DNA of 64,000 nt from Lactuca virosa (GCA_928212115.1 CAKMRJ010005523.1:243826600-243890599), one strand, 5' to 3'. Counted from the stretch's first letter, positions 20,306 through 31,560 are shown. Notes: generated by a model not told the origin, from the letters alone. Translations and numbers: made by a program.

Positions 20306-21531
20306 CAGCAAGCACGTCTGGTGCTGCTCTAGCCCCTTCTACTGTAAGCTGGAAGGCGCGTCCCTGAGCCCTCGGGGGCGCTGCTCGACCCTGACTCCCG
20401 TCAGTAATCATCAATGTGGCCGGCGCTGGAGCCTATGCTGGTCTGACTGCGAGCTGTAGACAGTTGGTCTTCATGTGACCAACCTGATGACAGTGGTAGC
20501 AGATCCTCATATCCTGAACAGGGGCTGTCTGGCGACAATCCCTCACAAAATACCCCTCCTTGCCGTATTTGCGGCACCCGCTACCCGATCTACAAACCAC
20601 CGAGTGACCCTTCCCGAACTTGCCACAATTGCGGCCCTGCTGTCCCTTCTGATCTGGAATCAGCGGTCTTAGACCGCTTCGGCGTCGGCTGTGACTGTGT
20701 CGGGGCCTGCCGCTGCTCCCTCAACTGCAGCTCAATCTCCAACTCACGCCGCCTAACGGCCTCCTATAACTCCATCAAAGTATCACATCGTTGGGTAGCA
20801 ACAAACTGACGGATGTCGGTCTTGAGCATGCTCAGATAACGTGTCATCTGAGCCTGCTCAGAAGCAAACTCCGGGCAGAACATCGCCCTCTCCGTGAACA
20901 TGCGGGTGATCTCCGTCACTGTCTCACCATCCTGTCTCAAATCCAGAAACTCCTGAGCTAACCGTTCCCGCTCAACTCGTGGAATGTAGCGGACGCGGAA
21001 CATATCCATGAACTGCTCCCAAGTAACTGCAACTCTCTAATCATCCGAGTACGATCCAATCATCAACCTCCACCAGTCCTTTTCCCCAATCCTCAGCAGG
21101 TTCAGGGCACATCTGACCTTCTGTTCAGTAGAACATGAGAACGTGAAGAAACACCCATCTACGTCAGATAGCCACCGCATGGCTTTGATGGGGTCCTGAG
21201 TCCCATCAGAAGTAGGGGGCTTCGTATTGTCGAAGTCCCGATACTGAAAAGCCCGACTGGCTCCCAACCTTGTCGCCGTTACAACTGTTGTGGCTGTTGC
21301 GGCAGCCGCCTCAGTGAGGGTTGCATAGCGATCATCGAAATACTCCACCATGGCGGTCTTGATAGACCCAAACTTCTCCGGTAACTGAGCCCGGAACATA
21401 GCAGCAACCTCATCATGTAGGATCTCCCGAATCCTGGCGTCCATCCCGTCTGGCTCCATATGGCCGATAGTCTCGGGCGCTGTCGCCACCTCCTGTCCGC
21501 CCCCTCCTGATCCTGAACTAGATCCAGTCAC
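20306..21531 (-). pseudogene. Gypsy-1 Gag with CCHC zinc knuckle
   Basis: The ATG at 21531 gives MTGSSSGSGGGGQEV and then the retrotransposon-gag domain: AMRWLSDVDGCFFTFSCSTE, KVRCALNLL, WEQFMDMFRVRYIPRVERER, LAQEFLDLRQ. A single stop at about 21034 lies in an otherwise open frame to 20764, and one frameshift follows. Two zinc knuckles: a decayed CRKYGKEGYFVRDC and an intact CYHCHQVGHMKTNC (about 20458-20500). Gag forms the particle and binds RNA. Confidence 0.85.
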
Positions 21532-22322
21532 AAATCGTCAAGTAACCACCATGCTGAAAATATACCAGAAAGATATCAGATAATCCACACAACAATCCGG
21601 GAACCAACTCACAACAAAACCCTAGGGGGTTGTGACTTCCTTGCTACGCGTATGGTTCCTATGCTTTTCAGTAGTATGGGCCCATACTACCTTCCACACC
21701 TACCCATATTTGTCTCAAGTATTATCACAACGCCCTAAACTATACGTAAGCATGGAATGCACTCATTCCTCACTCCTAGAGGAAGGCAAAATATCTCATA
21801 ACTGGCGGACTCCTCCCAAACAATCCATCCATGAAACTTCCACCAACCCTGCAGCACTCGTGTATGCTAGCCATACATAACACTGGACCCTATAGACTTT
21901 TGAATACCTGATCCTACCCTAAGCCCTTCATCAAACAAGAACAGGAAATAAGGCCAAACCAAACATTCTCAGGCTATAAAATCTTAATTATGTACAACCA
22001 TAATGCATACACTAAGCAACTACACTAATGATGTCAATTTCATATAAGGAAAACCCTAAGCTATCAGACATCATATAATCAGGTCTTTCTATCATGCAAT
22101 TCCTGAAGATCCCTAGCCTAGTACTAGCATGTTGTTCTAACATATCACATAAAGCAAATAATTTGTAAGGTATTTCGGGGTCTATCCGCGAGCTCCGGCT
22201 GATCGTACACTTACATCCTCCTTTATTATTTTGAAAACATTTTAAGAAAATCGTTTTAAAATCTTGTCCTTAGTTTGAGACTGGATACACGCGAGTGTTT
22301 CCTCCAATTCACTCAAACCAAG
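21532..22322 (-). other. Gypsy-1 5' leader
   Basis: Untranslated region between PBS and gag, about 790 nt. It holds the nested palindrome at 21860-22012. Its PBS-proximal ~260 nt are duplicated at 25194-25457. Confidence 0.75.
21860..22012 (-). other. Nested palindrome (gypsy leader stem-loop), Gypsy-1 copy
   Basis: Outer arms GTGTATGC/GCATACAC, middle CCTGA/TCAGG, inner CCT/AGG around AAGCCCTTCATCAAACAAG and AACAGGAAATA. The core closely matches the Gypsy-3 copies. Confidence 0.65.
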
Positions 22323-22335
22323 GCTCTGATACCAA
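22323..22335 (-). promoter_or_regulatory. Gypsy-1 primer binding site
   Basis: The minus strand reads TTGGTATCAGAGC, two nt from the LTR end; initiator tRNA-Met type. Confidence 0.9.
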
Positions 22336-22337
22336 CT

Positions 22338-22835
22338 TGTAACATCCATAAAAATCATGCCAAATTTAAAACTTTTTAAAATATTTCAAAACCAATGATT
22401 ATTACAAAACGTGTTTTCAAAATATTATAATGTCAGAGTATCCCAGAATCAAATCATAAAATCATGAAATATGAGGAGTTTAACGATCACACCTTCGCCT
22501 TCTCGCGATCATCAGAAGTACCTGAAACAATAATCGATAAATGTAAGCTCGAAGGCTTAGTGAGTTACCCTCAAAATACTAACACCATAAAACATGTCAA
22601 TAACGTATAAGCAAACAACATGCATAATGAGCCATCAGTATGACTGGACTGCCCACACCGTGCCGTCAGTCTATCTGGACCGCTCTCCGAGCCTTCGACA
22701 TGTCTGGACCGCCTCTCAGGGCCTTCAGCCTATCCGGACCGCTCGTCGGGCCTTCAGCCTGACTATATGCCCTCCCGGGTCTGCAGTCTATCCGGTCTGC
22801 CCTGGGTATCTTGGCCTACAGCACAAAGCAGGACC
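22338..22835 (-). repeat. Gypsy-1 partial LTR, part 1
   Basis: Begins TGTAACATCC next to the PBS and matches 25459-25955. Interrupted by a solo LTR. Together with 24961-25193 it makes a 731-bp LTR piece that stops at the point equivalent to 26185. Confidence 0.85.
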
Positions 22836-24955
22836 TATAACATACACGTTCGGTTATCTTGTTTTGTAACTTTTAAAAGTGAATAATATTAAGAAATATT
22901 ATATGATATTAAGCGTTGAGTTCTAACAAGATAGTTTTTACGAGATTTGATGTAAAACTATGTTTAGAATCATTCGGAAAGTATTGGAAGTCTTATGGGA
23001 TTCCAATCAAAAGTCAAATATCGAAATTAACGAAAATATAAAGTTGGAAATAAGTAAAAATAATGTTTTTAAAAGTTGTAAAGAATATCGTTAGAAACAT
23101 TTAGGCGAAAACCTCATCGAAATCCGAGTTATAACGAAGTAGTTATGACTTATTGAAGTTTCGCGACAGAACCGGCACGACGCCATAAGACGTAAAAAGT
23201 GAGTTTTCGATAAACTACTTTTTAGCCTTTATATTATAAAGAAATTCCTAGTATTCGTTAAACCGAGAATTTTCATAAAAAGAACGTCCAAATCTGACTT
23301 CGTATAAGGAAGTTATGATTTTTCTACGTTTCGGAATAGCAGTAGACAGCTAAAAACTCGAAATAAAGATCGAGTGATTTTAGCCGACACAACCTAAACG
23401 AGAATCGAAGGTCTCGTCAATAGTAGTACAACGGAAAAAAGACAGACGAAAACGGACATCGAATGGAGAAGTTATGAATTTTTAACGGATTTTCCTGTCC
23501 CGGCCTGTTAAAAATATTATATTAAAAATGAAGTCAAAATTAGCCGATGGAGTCTAAACGAAAGTTGTAGATAATAATTTCACCTACGCGTGGATATAAT
23601 TAACGTCAAAAAGGGAGCTCGTATGCAAAAGATATGAATTTTTGAAGTTTTTAAATAAAAATTCGAGACTTATCCGAGCAGGTACGCCCCGCGTAAAGGA
23701 TTACGCCCAACGTTCGCATGGTAGGACCTCAGATTGACCACGTCGCCGGTCTTCGCATGATGGCCATGTAGCAGACACATCCAAGCCAGGTGCCCCCTTC
23801 GGAGAATCGTACACGTAGCCTCGTACGCCCCACGTACAGCAAGACTACGCCCCGCGTAGTAAGCTGCTTCGGACCCTATAAAAAGGATGCGAGGCTGTCC
23901 GTATTTTGGTTGCCATTTTTCAATTCCTTTCACTCTAAAACCCCTCTCTAGCCTACTTTTAACCCCCGAAGTCCCAGTATCATCCCCGACACCCGAAGCA
24001 AGCCCCGACGTTCCGAAGTTCCCGCGAAAATCATATTTTCAAGTTGAAACTTTGCCCGAGTAAGGCCGGTTTCAACTAAAATCCCCGGTTTCATCACAGA
24101 AAGTCATATTTAAAGTCGAAGTGCTGCCCGAATTAATACTTTAATCCCCAGATATTTCACGGTGAGTTCAATGTAAAGGAACAATTATATGTTATGTGTT
24201 ATATGTGTTATGTGCTTTTCCGTGTTATCATCTTGTGTTATTATTTCTGCTATTTTGATCGCAAAGTTGTACCTTTGGCCATGTGATCAGTGAAAGGACT
24301 TAGATTCACAGTAGTATTGGTATGTAGCCTTTGGCCGTGTAGAGCATGTCTCGCAAGAAAATGACTTCTACCCCTATGGCATTGGCAGAAGGTTTGATAG
24401 GCCTGAAAGCCTGAAATCTACCAAAATGTTTAATCAGAAATTGTATGTCATCTGTGTCATTTGGGCCGAAGCGTTATTGATGTATATCAAGTATTGAAAT
24501 TGTTATGTCTCATTGATTATTATGGAAAGCATGCCGCATGATTCACATATGCCTTTGTTGTTCTTTGTTCCCTTTGTTTCTGCCATATTGAAGTATATAT
24601 ATGGCATAACATTATATTGTATCTATTATTGAACTCACTAAGCGTCATCGCTTACCCCTCTCAGTGTTTAACAAATACAGGTGATAAGCATCCAGTATAG
24701 TCATATACTGTTAGAAGATTTTGAATAGTTAAAAACTATTACTTTTGTATTTAGTACTCATGTATGTATAAAACTTTAATATCCTGGGTATTTATGTAAT
24801 ATATAACACTTTGTAATAGTCTAAATAGTCGGTTTGTATCAAGTCTTTTGTAATCAAAATTATCAATGTAAAATATTATTTATGAATATGCATGTAGCAT
24901 GTTTTGGAGTGACTTGGAGTAAAAATGTCTTTAGTATGAAAGTTTGGGTCTTTCA
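22836..24955 (+). mobile_element. Solo LTR of another gypsy family (2120 bp) with GGACC target duplication
   Basis: GGACC flanks both sides (22831-22835, 24956-24960) and the flanking Gypsy-1 LTR is continuous when the segment is removed (compare 25950-25960). It begins TATAACATAC (TG expected) and ends TCTTTCA. A TATA box CCTATAAAAAGG lies near 23876 in the plus direction, and GAACTCACTAAGC...GCTTACCCC near 24633 resembles LTR ends of chromoviruses. There is no internal coding region. Confidence 0.8.
23876..23886 (+). promoter_or_regulatory. TATA box of the solo gypsy LTR
   Basis: CTATAAAAAGG followed by GC-rich sequence; the likely LTR core promoter, which sets the element's orientation. 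Confidence 0.6.
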
Positions 24956-24960
24956 GGACC

Positions 24961-25193
24961 TGCCTCAACCCAATCCCCCAAACTAACAAACATGTGCACA
25001 TAATATCATACGCTAGCATGCAAGTACAGATAGTCATATAGATCAAACAGATCACTAACATGGCAACCATCCTATAACCAGGATACCGACCTACTAGGTC
25101 ACTAAGCATATCACCATCCTAACTACCAAGATGTAAATCAATAAGCATATCATGCAATAAACCCGGATGTAAATCCGATAAGGGTCGGCATAA
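24961..25193 (-). repeat. Gypsy-1 partial LTR, part 2
   Basis: Continues the LTR copy after the solo LTR and ends at GGGTCGGCAT, where leader sequence starts abruptly. The break point corresponds to about 25 nt downstream of the TATA-like box in the full LTR. Confidence 0.8.
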
Positions 25194-25458
25194 AGCAAAT
25201 AATATGTAAGGTACTAGCAATTCCTGAAGATCCCTAGCCTAGTACTAGCATGTTGTTCTAACATATCACATAAAGCAAATAATCCGTAAGGTATTTTGGG
25301 GTCTATCCGCGAGCTCCGGCTGATCGTACACTTACATCCTCCTTTATTATTTTGAAAACATTTTAAGAAAATCATTTTAAAATCTTGTCCTCAATTTGAG
25401 ATTGGATACACGCGAGTGTTTCCTCCAATTCACTCAAACCAAGGCTCTGATACTTACT
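25194..25458 (-). repeat. Duplicated leader segment and degenerate PBS
   Basis: CAATTCCTGAAGATCCC through GGCTCTGATAC repeats 22100-22330. The PBS copy is damaged (the CCAA end is TTAC). A short internal copy of AAAGCAAATAATATGTAAGG marks the junction at 25194. Confidence 0.8.
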
Positions 25459-26203
25459 TGTAACATCCATAAAAATCATGCCAAATTTAAAACTTTTTAA
25501 AATATTTCAAAACCAATGATTATTACAAAACGTGTTTTGAAAATATTATAATGTCAGAGTATCCCAGAATCAAATCATAAATTCATGAAATATGAGGAGT
25601 TGTACGATCACACCTTCGCCTTCCCGCGATCATCAGAAGTACCTGAAACAATAATCGATAAATGTAAGCTCGAAGGCTTAGTGAGTTACCCCAAAATACC
25701 AATGCCATAAAACATGTCAATAACGTATAAGCAAACAACATGCATAATGAGCCATCAGTCTGACTGGACTTCCCGCACCGGGCCGTCAGTCTATCTGGAC
25801 CACTCTCCAAGCCTTCGGCAGGTCTGGACCGCCTCTCAGGGCCTTTAGCCTATCTGGACCGCTCGTCAGGCCTTCGGCCTGACTATATGCCCTCCCGGGT
25901 CTGCAGTCTATCCGATCCGCCCTGGGTATCTTGGCCTACAGCACAAAGCAGGACCTGCCTCAACCCAATCCCCCAAACTAACAAACATGTGCACATAATA
26001 TCATACGCTAGCATGTAAGTACAAATAGTCATATAGATCTAACGGATCACTAACATGGCAACCATCCTATAACTAGTATACCGACCTACCAGGTCACTAA
26101 GCATATCACCATCCTAACTACCAAGATGTAAATCAATAAGCATATCATGCAATAAACCCGGATGCAAATCCGATAAGGGTCGACATTGGTGCCTTAGACC
26201 CTA

Positions 26204-26211
26204 TTGATATA
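26204..26211 (-). promoter_or_regulatory. TATA-like box in the Gypsy-1 5' LTR
   Basis: The minus strand reads CTATATCAATAGGG. Transcription would start about 25-30 nt on, close to AATGTCGACC (26187-26178). Both rearrangement junctions of this element fall at this spot. Confidence 0.45.
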
Positions 26212-26415
26212 GTGAGGAGAACTCACCTCACAAGTGTCGAACTGTAGCTATAAGATCAACTCTTGAATCACTGTCACGAACCTCACGACCTATAACCACC
26301 ATATGACCAAGTCCATCAGAATCCCAATTTACCAAAATACCCTCAAAAGTCCAACTGGTCAACCCTTGGTCAAGGTCGAAGTCAAAGGTCAATGTCAACG
26401 GTCCATGTTGACCCG

Positions 26416-26649
26416 ACTCATCGAGTGCATCTAGCAACTCGTTGAGTTCTTCAAGATCTCAGAAAGTCATAAAACCCTCACTGACTCGCCGAGTTTCCAA
26501 CCAACTTGTCGAGTCTATGCGTATCCAGAAGTCGGGGAAAACCCTTACTGACTCATCGAGTCCCCTTACTGACTCGCTGAGTTCATGCAGAACACACCCA
26601 CAGTAAATCTTCATCGGACTCGCCGAGTCGTCTATGCGACTCGTCGAGT
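26416..26649. repeat. Cluster of ACTCGNCGAGT palindromes in the LTR
   Basis: Eight copies or near-copies (for example ACTCATCGAGT at 26416, ACTCGCCGAGT near 26483 and 26619, ACTCGTCGAGT near 26639). Four more occur at 28030-28130 and five at 17299-17423. Confidence 0.8.
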
Positions 26650-26767
26650 TAATGTAGTCCATTTCTTATACAATCGTCTTTAAGCCACCCCAGAGCTCCA
26701 TATTGCAGATCCAACCTCCTAGGGCATGTTTTCCACGTAAAGTTGCAAACTTTTACGTGCATGCAAG

Positions 26768-27559
26768 TGTTGGGTTAGGTGTCTAAGCCCATAACTATTA
26801 TTGGTATGTATTCGACCCGAGAGTAGCATGGTCCATTTGGGTTGCATATCATCAGGACAATTTGTTAGGATGGACTTTTGAGAGAAGAGATTATATATGA
26901 TTTATTAATATATTATAAGTTCTAATATATTAATATGAAATCATATGTTTTAATTAGTATTGATCAAGGATTGATTTGGAATTAATTTAGTGATCAAAAG
27001 AGACTAATTAAAACTATGGGGACTAATTATGGTAATTAGTTATACTTGTATGTGTTGGGCTTATGATCCATGTTGGACCAAGTTTATGTATGGATACATA
27101 AAGAGTTGGGCCACATGAACCATGGATCATAAGACCCATAGATATGGGTTTGGGTTGTACCCATGACTCTTAGACTTCAACCCATATAAATACATATGTT
27201 ATGACCTAAAAACCGCCAACCACTAGTGTGTGTGCATGTTCTTGGAGTTCATGAAGGTTTTAGAGTGCATGAAGATTCTCTCTCAAGTCCTATCTTTGTC
27301 CTTGATGTGTTGTGACTTCATTTGAGGCTTCCACACTATTGGGGCTAAGTTCTTAAGGCCAAATACATCAAGACTTCCAGCCACACAAAAGGTATGTTAC
27401 TCTATCTAGTATTTTATGTAGTTTGTATGACAATTGCATGCTAGCTGTAGGTTCAATACCTTGGAAACCATTTGCATGTATAATTAGTGAAAACATAGAT
27501 CCAAGGTATTTAGGGTTGTATGTGCACCATAGGATGTTGTATTATACCAAATCCCAACA
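26768..27559 (+). mobile_element. Solo Copia LTR (792 bp) with GCAAG target duplication
   Basis: Perfect terminal inverted repeat TGTTGGG/CCCAACA, flanked by GCAAG on both sides (26763-26767, 27560-27564). Same family as the LTR at 5901-6702. A TATA box CATATAAATAC lies near 27185. It interrupts the Gypsy-1 5' LTR. Confidence 0.92.
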
Positions 27560-28190
27560 GCAAGGTCTTAAGAGCCAAAACTAGGCTAAAGAAGAAGCTT
27601 AAGGCAAGGAGAAGGCCATAGCTTGACAAAGACTAGAACTTTGTGACAATAAGGGGCTAAAGGAGTCCAGATCTGAAGTTACAACCTCAGATCTTGCCCC
27701 AAATATGGAAATACCACAACAATACACTATAAAAGGTTCTAAACCCATGTATGAAGAGATCTAGCTAATGGAGAGCCAAGGTAACGACTTTTTACCTTCA
27801 AAGTGATGCTAAGATGGAGTAGAATTCGGATCCACAACTTCTCCTTGTTCCAAGCTCCTTGGACTTCAAGCTCTTCTCACCAAAATCCACCTTCCAAGCT
27901 TAATAACACACAAATATGGAGAGTAAATACGATTTAGGGTTTCTGAGCTCAAGGGGGCTGTAAGGGAGGCTAATGACCCTTTAAATAGGGTGCAAAACCT
28001 TGGAAATTAGGGTTTCATCCTCCAGCTCCAATTCGTCGAGTTGTGTCCTCCAACTCGTCTAGTTGGTCACTTAAGACACGCGGCCAAGTCCGTTCCTACT
28101 CGACGAGTCAGGGCATTCAACTCGTCGAGTAGACCTTTCAAAATGAATATAAGGCTGTAAAGTTTATACATGAGAGTCGGGGTGTTACAG

Positions 28191-28404
28191 TTTGGGTTGC
28201 ATTTCTTGATATTTAAATGTAATTTAGGTTTAAATTGCTAAAAGTCACAAAAAATCACATTTTTCTGACTTCTGAAAACCCACCTTTTTCTTCTTTACAA
28301 ATATTATTTTGAAAAGAACTTTTGTATCTCCCAAACATCTTTTTGACTTTTTAAAAAAATTAAAAGCCAAAAGTCATTTCAAAAGTAATCTCAAACATCC
28401 TCTA
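28191..28404. mobile_element. hAT-like MITE, right half
   Basis: Starts with the GTTTG duplication and ends with AAAAGTAATCTCAAACATCC, the partner of the left end at 16439. The reconstructed element is about 320 bp. Confidence 0.75.
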
Positions 28405-28779
28405 AGACTGCTTAAAACGTTCTTTTGACTTTCATGTCTCAACATGATGGTGCCAATTATGTATATGATTATATTGTCAAGATGAAAACCGTGATCAAGA
28501 AAGATCCTTTGTAATTATTGTTATGAACATCCTATAGTCATGTAAGGCGATGCTCAATTCTACTTTATTTTCCTTAATAGTCATTTTAAGCTACTTGTTG
28601 ATCATTTATTGCTTACAAAATTAAAAAAAAATGTCAAAAGTGATGAATTCAATTCAATCAATAGAAAAGAATCTATCAATTAACATGTCATCATATGTTC
28701 CTGACGTTCTGTTCATACCGGTCTAGAGAAAATTTGGTGAAAAGAAGCATTGATATTCATTCTATGTTATGCCCTATGT

Positions 28780-29144
28780 GCCCTCTTTAGAGTGAAGATT
28801 GTAGTCATGTGTTTATGAAGTTTGAAATAGCTAATCAGATTTGGGATAAGGTTTTTAAGTGGCTGGATCTTTCATTCCCATTGTTTAATGATCTGTTGGA
28901 GTTGTTTATTTGGATTGATTCCTTGAGAATAAAAAAGAAAAAGAAGAATGTTGTAGAGGTTATTTGTATCACACTTATTTGGGTGTTGTGACAATATTGG
29001 AACAGTGTTGTGTTTCAAACGTTCAAAATGCATAAGAGTCATATTTTTGAAAGTATCATTATTCATGCTTTTAATTGGTTCTCTAAAAGGAGTAGTAGAT
29101 GTAAATTTTCTTGGATTCAATGGATGAAAAATCCTATTATATAA
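28780..29144 (+). pseudogene. LINE reverse transcriptase C-terminus (zf-RVT domain)
   Basis: Translation gives SEDCSHVFMKFEIANQIWDK, VFKWLDLSFPLFN, LLELFIWIDSLRIKKKKK, then after a stop WNSVVFQTFKMHKSHIFES and RCKFSWIQWMKNPII, with a natural stop at 29142. This is the zinc-binding C-terminal part of plant L1-type ORF2 (H near C-P-L-x-x-x-x-D-C-x-H). Two in-frame stops. The rest is absent, as expected of a 5'-truncated LINE; coding similarity begins at about 28780. Confidence 0.75.
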
Positions 29145-29183
29145 GACACTTTGTTATTGTTTTTTTCTCATTAGCTTATAGCT

Positions 29184-29185
<2 letters not shown>

Positions 29186-29219
<34 letters not shown>
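29186..29219. repeat. Poly-T tract (34 nt)
   Basis: Uninterrupted T run about 40 nt after the LINE stop codon. A LINE in this orientation should end in poly-A, so the run may instead be an opposite-strand retroposon tail or simple expansion. Confidence 0.9.
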
Positions 29220-29222
<3 letters not shown>

Positions 29223-29697
29223 GTTTATAAAATTTAGTTGCTTAAAGAAAAATAGCGGTCTGCTGGCTCCTTGCTAGATTTATGTTTTAATTAATCTTAA
29301 TATCTTCTATATTCTACACAGTACATCAGTTCACAACATCTGGTTAATTCGTCAAATATGATGTTCTTCATATGTCAAGTGTTTTATCTTCTTTCAATCT
29401 TATATTGGGTTTTGTATTGTAGACCTCTTATTGCTATTTGGCTCAAGAACCATTAATTTGTAATTATCGAAGCAACCACTTTTGTTTTATCGGTTATCAT
29501 GCCACATGGAATCTTACGTGGGTTTGTCACAACCATGTCATCCAGGGTTTTGAATTTGTGGATCCTATTTGGCGCTTGAAACGTGTTAAACAGATCAAGT
29601 CACGAAATTAGCAGGCAAAAATGGAGTTAATGTAAAAAAAAACACGAGGGACATTTTAAACCAAAAACCAATAGTTCGTAAGGTTTTAGTGATATTA
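29220..29697. other. Unassigned AT-rich sequence
   Basis: No coding similarity or repeat structure recognised. Confidence 0.5.
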
Positions 29698-30009
29698 CTA
29701 GGTTATAACCCGTGGAAACCACGGTCGGTATATTTAAAAATTTTATATAGATAAAAAAAATAGTAAATGTCAAAAAAAAAAAAAACCAAGATATTATCGA
29801 TTTTAAGTAATTATGAATTAATTTGTTAAACAAAATAATCATAATAATGTTATTAGGATATGATTTTGTATTTTCAAAATTTTAATTGAATTTGATTTGT
29901 TACTAAAAAAGGAAATAATAAAAATCATAGAAAAATATCACGTGTCAAAGAAACATTTTAAAAAACTAACACGTGTCATTTTTAGGTTTCATTTATTAAA
30001 AGAGGTAGA
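29698..30009 (-). mobile_element. Mini-Helitron, 312 bp
   Basis: On the minus strand it starts A|TCTACCTCTTTTAATAAATG and ends with the hairpin CCGTGG-TTT-CCACGG followed by GTTATAACCTAG|T. Those are the defining features of Helitron ends (5' TC, 3' hairpin plus CTRR, A/T insertion site). No coding capacity. Confidence 0.7.
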
Positions 30010-30071
30010 TCTCTTTTGTTAAATATTAAGCTAACCAATATCAACATAATGCATAAGCAAATAACACTTAG

Positions 30072-30219
30072 GTGGTGTTTGGCTAAGCTTTTTAAAACAA
30101 CTTATTATGGTTGGGAACCGCTAATAAGTCATTTTTTCATAAGTTACCCTACACTTACTTATTAACTTATAAGCTAATAAGTTATAAGTTATAAGCTAAT
30201 AAACAATGCCAAACACCCC
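30072..30219. mobile_element. Short hAT-like MITE
   Basis: The ends GGTGTTTGGC and GCCAAACACC form the terminal inverted repeat. Inside, AAGTTATAAGTTATAAGCTAATAA-like palindromic words. About 150 bp. Confidence 0.7.
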
Positions 30220-31373
30220 GTTACAATAAAATTTCAACAAATTTATCATAATTAAAAACATTTTTTTTAACACGGAGACCAACTTAGTATGTTTTGAATC
30301 ATACATCCTTAGTTTTCTAGCATTTCAATATGAATTTGAGTCAAAAGTCTATTACAAATAGAATACAATAACTTCAATTATTTTCACCATTACAACATGA
30401 ACTTTAGGAAAAAAAAAAAACTCATCTTGTTTGAAAAACATATTATGTCTAAAGTCTTATAACTTCAAATAAGTGAGGAATGATATTTCTCACGATATGT
30501 AAAATATATGGTCAGCTTCAACTTCAAATGTAACTTATCAACCTCTAGATTTTTGGTACTGCAGTTTATGTCCAACTTTAATCGTAAAGTTGAAGTCAGC
30601 CGATGAAACATAACTCTTTTATTCTCATATTCAACATGACTATCCTTGTAGTAGAAGCTCACAAAAAATGGACAATGTAAAAACTTAGTGACAAGTTATA
30701 AAGGTCAAAGGTCGGAGTAGAAATGTCGACAAATGTTCGATTGTATACAAAGTCGTGCTGATTGAATGAATTGCAATTACCAAGATAGGAACGTCGTGAT
30801 AATTTGGTTAATCATAAAGTTCAATTTATAGATTTAAGTTCGTGAAAATTTATAATTTTATGAACAGTTTACTAAATTCATATTTAAGAATAGAATTTCA
30901 TACGTGAAGTGAAATCAATTTATTAAAAAAATTCAATTCTCATATTTTACCAAATCTAATCATCAATATATTTAAATTCAGTTAAATATAATTTTTACTA
31001 TCGAAAGGAGAAGTAGATTTAAGTAAGATCAGTAGAGACGGCTGTATGATTAAGATGACAGCTGGGTTAACAAAGGCTGTACGAAAGGAAACTCCAAAAA
31101 TGAATTGTCATGTCGGGGAAGGCGGTTGCCGACGTTGCAGAAGGAAATGGGGGCTGTCATTTTAGCTTTATTCGGCAAACAGTCGCCAGCCACTATATGA
31201 CCAGAAGACCTTTTGTTGTATATTCCAGCTTGGATTCCTTCCAACTGTCTAGTCTGCCTGCCCATCTTTTTTGTAATGGATAACCATATTATTTTATTAA
31301 TTTTAATATAAACTTTATAATAATAAACAATTCCATAACAAACATAATTGTCAAACTGGATATTGGTTTTAGA
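30220..31373. other. Unassigned sequence with one less AT-rich island
   Basis: AT-rich and featureless except 31020-31270, which is balanced in base composition and reads GACGGCTGTATG...GGCGGTTGCCGACG.... The minus-strand frame there has no family I recognise. Confidence 0.4.
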
Positions 31374-31560
31374 GTAAATAACATGAGTCGTCCTTGTGGT
31401 TTGAATAATTTACGGGTTTGGTTTCTAATTATTTTTTAAACTCGAATTATCTTTATGAATCTGTTTTGTTCACGTTTTATCCATATAAGACTTCAAATGA
31501 CCGTTAATATTTTAGTAATATTAATTTAAATGGATACTTTAACCCCCACCCTTTTCTTCC
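31374..31560. mobile_element. Half-copy of the foldback MITE family of 12862-13228
   Basis: GTCGTCCTTGTGGTTTGAAT, TTTACGGGTTTGGTTTC and TTTTTAAACTCGAATTATC align with the left arm of 12862-13228. The inverted right arm is not found. Confidence 0.6.

Larger units (their letters stand above)
16548..28190 (-). mobile_element. Gypsy-1: complete chromovirus-like Ty3-gypsy element, defective
   Basis: Both ends are TGTAACATCC...TGTTACA and are flanked by GTTTG (16543-16547, 28191-28195). Order on the minus strand: 5' LTR, degenerate PBS, leader fragment, partial second LTR, PBS, leader, gag, apparent intron, protease, RT, truncated RNase H, integrase core, chromodomain, PPT, 3' LTR. Domain order and the RGSEWTWEPE chromodomain tail point to a Tekay/Del-type chromovirus. 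Internal stops, an RNase H-integrase deletion and two nested solo LTRs show it is no longer autonomous. Confidence 0.9.
25459..28190 (-). repeat. Gypsy-1 5' LTR, full length (1936 bp without its nested insertion)
   Basis: Runs TGTAACATCC to GGGGTGTTACA and abuts the GTTTG duplication. It contains the solo Copia LTR at 26768-27559. It carries about 12 palindromes of ACTCGNCGAGT type (26416-26650 and 28030-28130) and the ~30-bp GGACCGCTC repeats. Confidence 0.85.

Noticed and set aside
10353..22335. TGGTATCAGAGC motifs as possible tRNA gene ends
   Set aside because: They are PBS sites adjacent to LTR ends; no cloverleaf is present.
23670..23933. Minus-strand open frame of 87 codons in the solo LTR
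   Set aside because: Spans the TATA region of a plus-strand LTR; no protein similarity.
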